DNA from: Karalla daura
Lineage: Eukaryota > Chordata > Actinopteri > Chaetodontiformes > Leiognathidae
Reading direction: 5' to 3'
DNA: 64,000 nucleotides
Assembly (NCBI GenBank): GCA_029224185.1
Contig: CM055188.1
Span: forward strand, 19,442,497-19,506,496
Shown: positions 52,959-62,925 of the stretch, in pieces
Position numbering within the stretch: the first letter of the stretch is position 1
Layout: each line of letters opens with the position of its first letter
Translations under genes and position numbers: made by a program
Notes under the pieces: generated by a model
What the model was told of the DNA's origin: nothing
Database searches by the model: none
What the model saw: only the letters and a program-made list of their open reading frames with translations

Positions 52959-54143
52959 TCAGATGAGCCTGTATTGGCCTTGTTTTCTCTCCTTCCGTTT
53001 CCTTTCGTTTCCTTTCCTTTGCTTTCCTTTCCTTTTCTTTCTTCTCCTCTCCTCTCCTCTTCTCCCCTCTTCTCTCGCTCTTCTGCCTTTTTTTATATTT
53101 TTCCTGCCTCTCTTTCCCATTTGATCTCTTCCGGTTTTACTTAATCTATGGTATTCTTTGTCACTGCACTTTCTGTGAGAATTGTGAGTTTGTGAACAGT
53201 GGTGCTTAAATGCTGGTTTGGCCTTTGATTTTCTGGCAGTACTGCACCACAAATTGCCTGTCATATGTTGAGTTTTCATTTGTCCTTTAATGTTTTTCAC
53301 CCACCTGGGGTCAGACGGATTAGAAGTAAGGAAACTCTTCTCTTGTGCTCGCTGTGCTTTTGGTCGATATAATTTCACTCTTTTACTGGTTTCCCAAACC
53401 TGATTCGAGGAAGATTGTTTCTTCAGATTTCTTTCCATCGAGAGAGGTTGAGACACAGGACGTGCCCAAGTTGCTTTGCTTTTCTCATGCTTAGGGTACC
53501 ATGGTCTTTTGTTCTTTGTTGGTTCTTTTGTCCGAGATGAGGTGGAGGTTGAGGATGAAGCTTGGAATGAAGCTTTGGAAGAAGGGTGAAGCGAGTTACA
53601 TCGGCGGAGAATGATTTTTGAGCTGCCAGACTGGTAGGGGTTTGGGATGATCTCGCATGTCCATTTGTTTTTCTTCTTCAGATGCACATTTTTCACAGAT
53701 CTCTGCTCCGAGTGTACCTTGGAAGCCTCAGGTGAATACACTTTCTGTTCAATCCTGTATGAAAACTCTGGATCTGTTGGACTGAAAAGAAGAGAATCAC
53801 CTAGTGCCGCAATTTTCCAATCCTCCTGCTCTGACTCTGAGGATAAGAATGAATTAACCCAGACAGAGTTTGTATTTTCTGTGGGTGACAGCATCTCCAT
53901 ATCCATATTGGTGGTACCATCTGTCATCACATTTTCTTCTTTACGAGTCTTGCCACTGTATGGAGTGTACGTCCAATTCACACGTGTTGTTATTGCATCA
54001 TATAGATTTTGGGTTTCATCTGAGGAGGAAGGGCAAAGTGAGTCACAGGGTTCAGTTGGGAGTCTCTCCTGGATGATCCTTGGCATGTCGGAGTTGTAAG
54101 GGTTTTGGATGACCACGGTTCTCCATATGCACTTATTTTCTGT
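52959..54143 (-). CDS. Large (probably last) exon of an unrecognised gene
   Basis: An acceptor TTTGTCTTTACTGTCAG lies just upstream on the minus strand. From 54143 the frame is open for 394 codons to TGA at 52959. The first in-frame ATG comes only about 20 codons in, so the true start is in an upstream exon not found here. The protein is hydrophilic and rich in Ser, Lys and Arg. It contains an internal repeat: residues about 3-27 (NKCIWR, then IQNPYNSDMPRIIQER) resemble about 158-181 (NKWTCE, then IIPNPYQSGSSKIILRR), and each is followed by Cys-x-Ser-Leu and a Ser cluster. The last 50 residues are an almost pure Lys/Arg/Glu tail encoded by a simple purine tract. No known domain is recognised; the composition suggests a nuclear or nucleic-acid-binding protein, which is inference only. 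The coding end could also be earlier if an intron was missed. Confidence 0.5.
   Translation of the reverse strand, partial: TENKCIWRTVVIQNPYNSDMPRIIQERLPTEPCDSLCPSSSDETQNLYDAITTRVNWTYTPYSGKTRKEENVMTDGTTNMDMEMLSPTENTNSVWVNSFLSSESEQEDWKIAALGDSLLFSPTDPEFSYRIEQKVYSPEASKVHSEQRSVKNVHLKKKNKWTCEIIPNPYQSGSSKIILRRCNSLHPSSKASFQASSSTSTSSRTKEPTKNKRPWYPKHEKSKATWARPVSQPLSMERNLKKQSSSNQVWETSKRVKLYRPKAQRAQEKSFLTSNPSDPRWVKNIKGQMKTQHMTGNLWCSTARKSKAKPAFKHHCSQTHNSHRKCSDKEYHRLSKTGRDQMGKRGRKNIKKGRRAREEGRRGEERRRKKRKGKQRKGNERKRKERKQGQYRLI
52980..53090. repeat. Polypyrimidine simple-sequence tract
   Basis: CCTTT/TCTCC-type units on the plus strand. On the minus strand this tract encodes the Lys/Arg-rich tail of the unrecognised protein. 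Confidence 0.85.
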
Positions 54144-54734
54144 CTGACAGTAAAGACAAATACATTGTTCAGTACACTCATCTTCAACATGCGAACATAA
54201 CCCGTATTAGAGAAGTCACATTAGGATCATACACTATATGTAATTCAAAACTACAAGTCAGATGCTGTAGTGACTTGTCGTCCAAAAAACGAGCCACTGA
54301 GAGGCTAAGAATGGCCTTGGTTATCCAATGTGTTACAACTATATATAAAAAAAACCAACTAAGATTAATGAGTTAACTTAAACTGTTGATTATCAAAAAA
54401 AGATCAAAGATCAACTTAGGATGATATAAAATAACTAAAATCAAAGTAATATCAGTATTTCAGTATTATGTACAAGAATACACCAACCCAGTTCACCCTC
54501 TCGCTCCAATCAAGCACCAACAGGTGAACAGTTTTCCCCGCCCCTAAACTTGTGACCAACTACCCTATATGAATACACAAACAGAAAGTCCAACTCTCCG
54601 CTTTTTTTCCGTGCTGTACTGACTTAAAACAGCTTGCCAGTTGAGACTGCTTTGGAATGACGAGGACATTAAGAAGACAAAGACAATCTAGCCTGAAAGA
54701 GCAAAGAAAATACACACTGTAACATCCTCTGCTA

Positions 54735-55045
54735 GCTGGAGTTCTGTGTTTTTCTCTTGCTCTCTACTCTCTTCTCTCCTCTCCTCTTTCTTCTCCTCTC
54801 CACTCCTATTCATCATCTCATCCTCTACCTCTTCTTCTCCTCCCCCAATGTTATCCTCCTCTTTCTCCATTTTTCCTCTTCCTGCTCTCTACACCTCTTT
54901 TCACTTCTTCTATTCTGCTCTTGACCTCACCTGCTCTTCTCTTTTCTTCTCTTCTCGTCTCTTCTTTTCTCTTCTCTTCTCTGCTCTTCTCCTCCTTACT
55001 TTTCCCCTCATCTATTCTCTCCTCTTCCTCTCCTTTCTCTTGGAA
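54735..55045. repeat. Long polypyrimidine (CT-rich) tract
   Basis: About 300 bp of strongly strand-biased C and T with TCTTC/CTCCT-type units. The Ser/Leu/Phe-rich frame on the plus strand and the Glu-rich frame on the minus strand are translations of it. Confidence 0.85.
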
Positions 55046-55868
55046 AGGGCTGAACTGCTCACGTGTCCTGGTTTAAATCACAAACACACATATTTGTTAT
55101 GATATGAATACATTTAAATCATTGCAAATCTACGTTATTTGAATTGTTGCTAAGAGTCACTATTGTCTTTAGCATACAAATGCCTGTCCAGTGGTCTGCA
55201 TATCCTTGCATTTACAATCTGCATTTTATCTTTTTTTTTCTTTTGTGTATTTTTCACTGTTCAGAACACTTTTCCTTTCAGGATAATATTATCATTTTGG
55301 CTGTCATTGGCTGGGCATTTACTCTTGTACAGAGTTATCAACTATTTGTTACGTTGAGCTATTTTGGCTTGTGAGAACATAATAAAACAATTTCTATTGC
55401 TTTTCTGTCTTTACAAGAGGCTGTTTTCTACTTGCATTATAATATTACTAGCTAGTGACAGTGATTTTGATTTGCTGAAACACTTCATATTGCTATAGTG
55501 TGAATAAATCAGGTGTCTAAACTCATCAAACTAATAGCGACTCAAAGTCTCAATGTTTTTTTGTGTTTTGTTTTGTTTTCACCTGTTGCCTGGAATAGGC
55601 AAATAAAACATGATATTGATGAAGGACTTCGGCTTGACTCGGTGCAAAGGCTTGATGAAGCTTGTGATCAACTGTGCGAACTATTTATGTTTTTATGCCC
55701 TTGACAGTGCATTTTAGCCTGTAGTCTGTCTGTCTGCCTTTGTAGAAGTTCAGTAATGAATTCAAAATAACAGCTAATATTTTGATGCGCTAATCCTGCC
55801 ATCTGTAGGCCATATGGCTTTGCTGCAGGTGACTGAATGCACACTGGGAAACTTTATTAAAAGTGATG

Positions 55869-55893
55869 GTTGCTGTTGTTGTTGTTGTTGTTG
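55869..55893. repeat. (TTG)n microsatellite
   Basis: About eight TTG units; the opposite strand reads poly-Gln. Confidence 0.9.
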
Positions 55894-56150
55894 CTCTTCC
55901 TCTACTTCCTGTCTGCTTTCTGCCCCCCAGTCTTTCTTTCTTTCTGTCTTTCTTTCTTTCTTTTTTCTTTCATACTGCCAACAGCTGACAGCAGTCATGA
56001 ACAACTACACCTCATGTGACCATTAATTTTTGGTTTAGTTTAGTTTACTCAAGTTTGTGCCTCACAATTCTTTATTTTACCTCTATGCCTTCCTTACCTT
56101 ATTGTGTTAATTATTCACTGGTATTCTTTGCGGACATCAAAGTAAGAAAT

Positions 56151-56608
56151 TAATTGCACAGGGAAGTACCGGCATTGTGTAGGTGTAATAACAAGAGCGC
56201 ATCCATAGGGGGAGCTAAGCTGTGATTATACTACCGGATGTTGCAATTCGCGTGTGCGGTGTGTTGTTGGTTTGGAGCATGGTTTGAAGGTAGTGAAACT
56301 TATCTGTATGCAGAGGGGGAAGACTGTGGTATCTTAGCAATACAATGGTGTCCAAAGAAGTTTCCCTTGAAGATTCAGAAACGGTTCTTTGTGGAAACCA
56401 CCCCAGATGCACAAAATGACTTTGTCGAAGACGTGTCAGACCTGAAGAAGCTTCTTGGCTAAATGTGAGATGTCATCAAGTGTCTACAAGCGAGGCCAAC
56501 TCTTTGGATCATGTATCTTGGTCAGAGCTTCACTGACACCTTGCTTTACACCCCACATCCTCCGTCGCTGCTTCTTAAAGGAAAACCTTTGATGTGAACT
56601 TGGGACAG
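56151..56608 (+). promoter_or_regulatory. setmar: Probable setmar 5' UTR and promoter region
   Basis: The sequence directly upstream of the setmar start codon is somewhat richer in GC and CpG than its surroundings. It contains a small open frame (56238-56462) without recognisable similarity, possibly part of the leader. No TATA box is evident. The transcription start cannot be placed, and a non-coding first exon cannot be excluded. Confidence 0.35.
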
Positions 56609-56683
56609 ATGGATCTGAGCCACAGTCTCGAAAACGTTCCTGTTTTGATTGACGGGACTGCCCTGACATTTCCACAGTTTCAG
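56609..56683 (+). CDS. setmar: SETMAR histone methyltransferase, coding exon 1
   Basis: A 25-codon exon reads MDLSHSLENVPVLIDGTALT and then FPQFQ, ending at a donor CAG|GTAACG (GT at 56684). The human exon 1 product, as I recall it, ends ENLPV ... FQ immediately before a Tyr that opens exon 2. Here exon 2 also opens with Tyr at phase 0. This matches in both sequence style and intron position. An in-frame TAA lies 11 codons upstream of the ATG, which supports this start within the exon. The N-terminus is shorter than the human one. Confidence 0.85.
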
Positions 56684-58726
56684 GTAACGCCACGATGCTC
56701 TTTACGAACACCACGACTTTAACACGTTTATCCTCAGATATCTTAAGTAATGTAACTAAGTAAGTGTGACATGACACTTTTCTGCATGTAAGTAAACTGA
56801 ACGAACAGGTCATATCCCAGGAATGCTTTTTCCTGAAAGGGCATTTTGTGCCATATCAATCAGTCAGACTGTAATTATGTCATAATTTTCATACAGGATA
56901 TAGCACAATGTACTTTGCATGACAGGAAAAAACAAACAAACAAACAAACAAACAGTACACTGACAGGATAGAAAGTGAGAAAGTGCCACCTAACTCAATT
57001 TGTAGTGAGGAAACACCAGTGACAGGATAAAAGAAACAGACAAACAAAGGTACGTGGAAATAAGTGAGTGAATACTTGATAAAAAGTGAATAAGTGAGTG
57101 AATATTTTCATAAAGACAGAATCAAATTAAAAGCAAAGTTATACAAGACATTATAATGTAACAGCTAAAATGATTCAACGAGTAGACTTAATAGTATGAA
57201 ACGTGATTTAATAGAACATAATTGATTCCCTTTTTCAGACAAAACCAGGATATAAAGGTGGGACTTAGATATCTGTTTTAAAATGTCTTCGCTCCCAGCT
57301 ATTCTCTGGTCTTCAGGAATGCCTTTTCACAGACCTGGGTTATAATATCAAATGCTGCTTCACCGTAAGATTTAGTTTGAGACAGACCAGCCTTCACTAA
57401 TACCACTGACAATGATTCTGGTATATTCTCTACGCTTATTAATTGTTGTAAATCCAGCTCACACCACTACATTTACAGGACAAAAACAGGGCAAAACATC
57501 TGACAGGGTAAAGGGGACCCAGACATTGTTTATTTTATGGTCATTATCAATGATGCTTCTACTTGTCTCATCTGACAGACAAGACAAAATGTAAGTTAGG
57601 GAGACAAACGAAGCGAATATCTCAGTCATGCCTGCATCCCTGTATCACCAGTAATCGCACTTCGTAAATAATCAAAATAATATGACTGGACCATTGTTTT
57701 CATAATCACAGATGTACAAGGATTTGTGACAGCAATACATTTTTGTATTAACACATTCACATTCGGAGAAAAGATAAAAGGAGAAGTGAAAACATAGAGA
57801 CATAAATTACTATAAAGTAATCAGGGGCCTCTATATGACATGAATATGAGCCATGTACAGTTTATGGTATTAACAGGTGACTCTAAATACCCAGTATAGA
57901 CACTTTGCAAATATTCTTCTTTGGTTGCTAGTGCTAACGCCCACAGTTTGTGCTATAAAAAATAAAACTATTCAAAATTCAGACTTGTCTGCTGGTGTCT
58001 GAGTGTGAGCAAGTTTGATTGGCAGGTCGTCTGCTTATGCAATGAACCTAAACCGATGCAGAAATATCTTGTTTCAATCCACACATTGTTATGGTAACTT
58101 GACAGGGAGTCTTATTCCAATATACTGGTTTGGATAAAACGTATAGAGCACCAGAAATGCAGGACATTGTAAGGAAAACACATGACAATAGGCAAAAGTC
58201 CCAGGAGATACTATCCATGGCTGTTGCAAGAACTCTATTTAACAAGAGGCATTGGTTGACCAACAGATGGCAGCAAATCACAGCAGGCTACGTCTGCTTA
58301 CATGACATCCATCCATCCTTTTTTTTCTTCCGTCAGTGCTTCTTTTTTGCACCGTCACAGCAGGCTGGAAAGACTCCCAGCAGACATTAGGCAGAGGATC
58401 AAAAAATAACTGCTTCTCTGGCACCAATGGGGCCGTCCTAGAAAATGCTCCAGACCTTTCGGACTGCATTTAAGTGCAACCTGTTGGGCAAAAAACCCAA
58501 AGACATCACATTATTTCATTAGCATTTTTGCAGCATCAACTTTGTGAAATCTTAATTATCAGTGTTAATCATAATGAATGCATTAAGAAATTGTTTAATC
58601 CACAAAGTGAAGAATTACAATGTGTGATATGTATGCGTGTATATTATTTTTAAGTACTTTTTGCAGTGTTTTTGTTATTTACAGGATTATTAGACTTTGA
58701 GATCTCTTTGTTTCTTTATTTTTCAG
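56684..58726 (+). other. setmar: setmar intron
   Basis: This phase-0 intron of about 2.0 kb begins GTAACG and ends TTTCTTTATTTTTCAG. It contains a (CAAA)n run near 56935-56955 and no other recognisable gene. Confidence 0.8.
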
Positions 58727-59524
58727 TATTGCCCAGAGAATATCCAGGGACCTGAATGCACTGTCGATCCCAGTGAAGTTACTCTTCCCGGATGCTCCTG
58801 CCGTTCCCACTCTTGCCTGCCTGAGAGCTGCTCTTGCCTGCAGACACGCGGACAGGCCTATGACAGTACGGGAACACTGCTCCACCTCAGCAGATCAGGC
58901 TTGGGTTACTGCTCTCCTGTGTTTGAGTGCAGTGCCCTCTGTACTTGCAGCGATGCCTGCTCCAACCGGGTGGTGCAAAGAGGAGTAAGAGTCAGGTTGG
59001 AGGTTTTCAACACCGAGAGCAAAGGCTGGGGAGTGCGGACACTGGAGGCCGTTCCACTTGGGACATTTGTGTGCGAGTATGCCGGGGAAGTAATCGGTTT
59101 TGAGGAGGCCAGACGCAGACAGCTCAATCAGACATCGGGGGACAATAACTACATCATTGCCGTGAGGGAGCATGCAGGTACGGGCTTCATCGCTGAGACA
59201 TTTGTGGACCCTGCCATGGTGGGAAACGTAGGCCGCTTTCTCAACCACTCCTGCCAGCCGAACCTGGTCATGCAGCCGGTCCGCGTGCACTCTGTGGTGC
59301 CGAGGTTGGCGCTGTTCGCTGGACGAAACATTGATGCACAAGAGGAGCTGACGTTTGACTACACGGGAGGGTACAGTAACCAACCTCCTGCAGAGCTGCT
59401 GTCCACTCAAAGTGACACTGCTGCACGAGCCACAAGAACAGATGGACTCCAGAGGAAAGAGTGCCACTGTGGTGCAGCCAACTGCAAGCAGTTCCTTCCC
59501 CTGGATTTATCTATTCTCAGCTAA
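58727..59524 (+). CDS. setmar: SETMAR histone methyltransferase, coding exon 2 (pre-SET, SET, post-SET)
   Basis: The exon encodes 265 residues to TAA, giving a 290-residue protein with exon 1. SETMAR-type SET proteins methylate histone H3 (reported for H3K36, particularly di-methylation); they belong to the SUV39-like pre-SET class by sequence. In the joined protein the pre-SET zinc-binding cysteines span about residues 36-105 (CSC, CSC, CTC and similar). The SET domain starts at GWG (about 125-127) with CEYAGEVIG (about 141-149), cofactor and active-site motif NHSC (198-201) and FDY (235-237). The post-SET Cys triplet is CHC ... C (271, 273, 278). All key residues look intact. There is no mariner transposase region, as expected outside anthropoid primates. 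A likely poly(A) signal AATAAA lies at 59756-59761. Confidence 0.95.
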   Translation, partial: YCPENIQGPECTVDPSEVTLPGCSCRSHSCLPESCSCLQTRGQAYDSTGTLLHLSRSGLGYCSPVFECSALCTCSDACSNRVVQRGVRVRLEVFNTESKGWGVRTLEAVPLGTFVCEYAGEVIGFEEARRRQLNQTSGDNNYIIAVREHAGTGFIAETFVDPAMVGNVGRFLNHSCQPNLVMQPVRVHSVVPRLALFAGRNIDAQEELTFDYTGGYSNQPPAELLSTQSDTAARATRTDGLQRKECHCGAANCKQFLPLDLSILS

Positions 59525-59755
59525 AATCGACTAAATTAAATCAAATACCGAATGTTTTGCCTTTCTCAATTAAAAATCAAGAAAGCATTTTTTGTGAGGA
59601 TGTTTGTTTTTTTCCCCTATTTTTTTATGTAGAATAATCTATTTTTGGTTATACTTGGTCTGTTTTCAGGCCATTCATTTGTGTTCAAAACACATTCAAT
59701 GGAATTTATCTCGGATTGTAGCACAAGAAGCAGGAAACACCCCAGAAAGGCCACC

Positions 59756-59761
59756 AATAAA
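59756..59761 (+). terminator. setmar: Probable setmar poly(A) signal
   Basis: AATAAA about 230 nt after the setmar stop codon, the first canonical signal downstream. Confidence 0.45.
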
Positions 59762-62514
59762 TCACAAACACACACACTCCACACACTCTCACATTTAGGC
59801 CAAGGGGTCTCCCATTCATTGACCTAATCATGTATGTTTTAGCCAGGGAAGGAACAGAGAAAATGGATGAGACCCAAACAAATTGTGCACAGAAAGAACC
59901 TTTGATCCTTCTTGCTGTGACAATGGTACCAATGGATTTACAATGCCACCCCTGGCTTCAGTTTGTTTCTGTACTTTGGGTTATTTAGCCTCAGTGCCAT
60001 AAAGACATTTAGCTGCATGAGTCAGGTCTGTGTCTGTCTAGGCCCCCTCCCCATGTCTCCTGGTCTGGAGCCGTCTCCCACTCAGTGTGAGATGACGGAA
60101 TGAAAAACAAGTCTCGGGACAGGAAAAATGTTTTATTTCTCAGAGAGAGAAAACTTGTTGGCATTCCTGTCTGGTTCTAACAATCCATTACATCTGTCTG
60201 GGGACACTTGTTCTATGTCGGACATTTCCCACCAGACTCACAGTCTCAATCTTATCCTGGCACATGGAAGTGCCATTTGTCACATGACGCATGAATATGG
60301 AAAGAGCCAAAACACTGCGCTGACAGAGATGAGAGAAATTATGTTTTTTTATAGGCTTTATTTTATTTTTTACTTACCACGCAATTGATGTGTTACTCCT
60401 TCTGGGTTTTATCCAAAATACATTTTTAAAAAATCCCCATTTAAGTAATAACTGATATATTTCCATCATCTTGACATGTCTTTACTGTCGTCATGATACA
60501 CAACCTTCCCTTTGTAGATATTCTCAGCTTCTCATCCCACTCAACCCTCCAGAGAGGTGAGAGCAATTAAAAAGAGCCGGGGGGAATTTTTTTAATATAG
60601 AAATGGACTTGATTCCCCTGTCAAAGGAGGGGCGAAGGTGTCCCACTTTAGTGTGACCATTCTGAAATCAGGACCCTCTCTGTTCAATCTGCCCCGTTTC
60701 TAGTCTAGACCTGCTTTCATCTTATTAATATCCACATCTGGGTTAATTAGGATAGAGACCGTGTTTCATCCAGAAATGGGACCAGAGCTGCAGCCACACT
60801 GGGGCTGAGAGAGACCAAGTGATATGGGGAGATGGAAGCCCTCTGCCGATAGGAGACCACTGTCAAGTTGATTGGTTTCTGTGTCACCCAGTGGAGAGGA
60901 GAGCGTCGCAGGATGTTGTTGTTTTGACCTATATTTTCTCCTCCGTGAGGGTTACCTGAGATTTCATTCTGTTGAAAATGGGCTGCTCTGTACATTGTAC
61001 CAGATCTGATCTACCCTCAGGAATTACTGAAATGATAAAAACTACATAGAGGGCAGCAGTTGTGACATGTCAGGGAACACAATTATTCAAGTGTTTAGAA
61101 GGCTGTTACTCTGCTGTTTTCATTGTAAATGTGAAGTTTGACCAGCTGTCCCAGAAGCATTAAATCAACCCAACAGTAACATAGTGCAGTGACTTATCCA
61201 TCTTGTATTTGTAGAAATGAGGGAGTGTAACTTGCTGAAGTCTACAAATGTAAAAAAAAAATCCACCCTGGATCTCCTTTTGGCTTCGGTTTTAGTGAAG
61301 TATCTAATTAACGTGTTGAAATGTTGTCATAGATGCCTGTCTGGGATGTATTCCATTTTTTTGATCTGTACAGTGATGGGATAGAAAAATGAATGAATTA
61401 AATTATTAAGATAAATATATGTTGTCGGTCATTGTTACCTTTCAATTTAGTAAACCAGATGTTTCCCCAGTAAGTTCTCCAGGTTAAGATAAACTAAACC
61501 TGGCATCAAATATGGTATTAAAATAAATATGTACTTGGAGGGATTGCAGTGACATAAAGAAATGTCCATTGGCATCTAGTATGTGATAAACCCTCCTTCT
61601 TAGTGGAAGAACACCTAAAACAGTGATTAAGATGCATTGTATTGTCAGAACTACTGTACAGCCATTAGAGGGATGTGCCTCTATATGTTAGCTGTCACCG
61701 TTAAGGAAACTAGGACAGAAATTGTACAGGGTGGAAAAAACACTTGTGCATTTCTCGAACCAAAGAATAGAATCGTATACAATTCTGGTTTCAAGGATTC
61801 TCTCTGCACTTCAGCATAATGCAAGCCAGCACATGTTTTGTTATCAATAAATTCAACATATGAGAGAGGCAGTGATGTCAATGCAGGGCTGCAGCTCTCA
61901 AAGCTTGGAATTTGCAGCACCTATTTGTGATAAACCAGATCCCCCTCTCCTTTCAACTTATCTGCTACAAGTGTAAGACAAATATGTCTCTTTTCAAAGA
62001 TGTGACTCATGTCATTTCTCAGTCAGATGTCCTTGGAATCTCCATGACAACCAGCGATGTGTACAGGACAGCGATGGCTGGTTCAGAGGTGGAGGCTGTT
62101 CTCAAATCCTCACTGTTGAGATGCTGAGCTGCAAATGACTGGCTCCTTTCCAACATGGTCACCTAGCAACCATCAGTTAATCACATGAAGTTCCCTCCCG
62201 AATACCCTCCGCACACCCCCAACCACTCAAAAACAACAGTAGTGATGCCTTGAAATGCCATTTATGTCATTTCATGATAGTGTTCTGACACTTGCAAAAG
62301 ACTGTGTGCTTTGCATCTCAGAATCATTATTTGACTGTCATTTACTTAAATGCAGCCACTAGTTTTCTTATTTGTTGCATTTGACTCCTATATTTGAGAC
62401 AGGCTATGTCAATTTGCGGCCTCTGTTGAGACAGCATGAAGAAGACCTGTGAGATATACATTTCTAACACTGGAGGTCTAATGGGACAACACAGTGGTGG
62501 ATAGTGTTGTCTGT

Positions 62515-62745
62515 GAAGGTTCTCAGTCATCCAGGTCATGTTGGTTCACATGATAAACAAAAGCAGCTGGACTTCTGTCGGGTACTTCAAGGCATTTTAG
62601 GTACTTTAACTTTTAAAAACCAGAAGAGTGCCACTCCAAATCAGAACTGAAGAAGCCTTCTGGATGAGAGACATGCATCTTCAAGTACCTAACGGCAGTC
62701 AAGATGCTTTTGTTTTTGATCCTTGTCCAGCTAAGGGCTTTGCTG
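62515..62745 (+). repeat. Hairpin-type common teleost repeat
   Basis: The left part AAAAGCAGCTGGACTTCTGT and the right part, inverted, AAAAGCATCTTGACTGCCGT form an imperfect inverted repeat. Between them is 'CTGAAGAAGCCTTCTGGATG', the core of a repeat family familiar in fish genomes, usually followed by a cttcaag segment as here. The superfamily is not known to me. The copy is non-coding. Confidence 0.65.
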
Positions 62746-62861
62746 TGTGAAATTTGCATGTTCACCCCATACCTGCATTATTTCTCTGAACTTTGTCTTG
62801 CAGTCAAAATACTGGTTGTTTAGATTGATTAGACACTAACTCAAGCATGATTGTAAGAATG

Positions 62862-62862
62862 A

Positions 62863-62925
<63 letters not shown>
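62862..62925. repeat. Compound (TG)n-(GA)n microsatellite
   Basis: A TG run passes directly into a GA run. Confidence 0.95.

Larger units (their letters stand above)
54144..56150. other. Intergenic, no supported exon
   Basis: This stretch should contain upstream exons of the minus-strand gene if that gene is real, but I could not identify one. Most of 54735-55045 is polypyrimidine. There is a TTG run at 55869-55893 and TTTC units at about 55929-55970. Confidence 0.4.

Noticed and set aside
56238..56462. A 74-codon plus-strand frame just upstream of setmar exon 1
   Set aside because: No similarity is recognised, and it ends before the setmar ATG in another frame. It is more likely leader or promoter sequence.
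56484..56813. A 109-codon minus-strand frame that looks protein-like
   Set aside because: It is antisense to setmar coding exon 1 and its flanks; no splice sites or similarity support it, although a divergent transcript cannot be excluded.
58697..58726. Ten extra N-terminal residues (MRSLCFFIFQ) in frame with setmar exon 2
   Set aside because: This is the pyrimidine-rich end of the intron; the TTTTTCAG acceptor and the matching exon 1 explain the real N-terminus.
58895..59467. A 190-codon minus-strand frame inside setmar exon 2
   Set aside because: It is a shadow of the SET-domain coding sequence.
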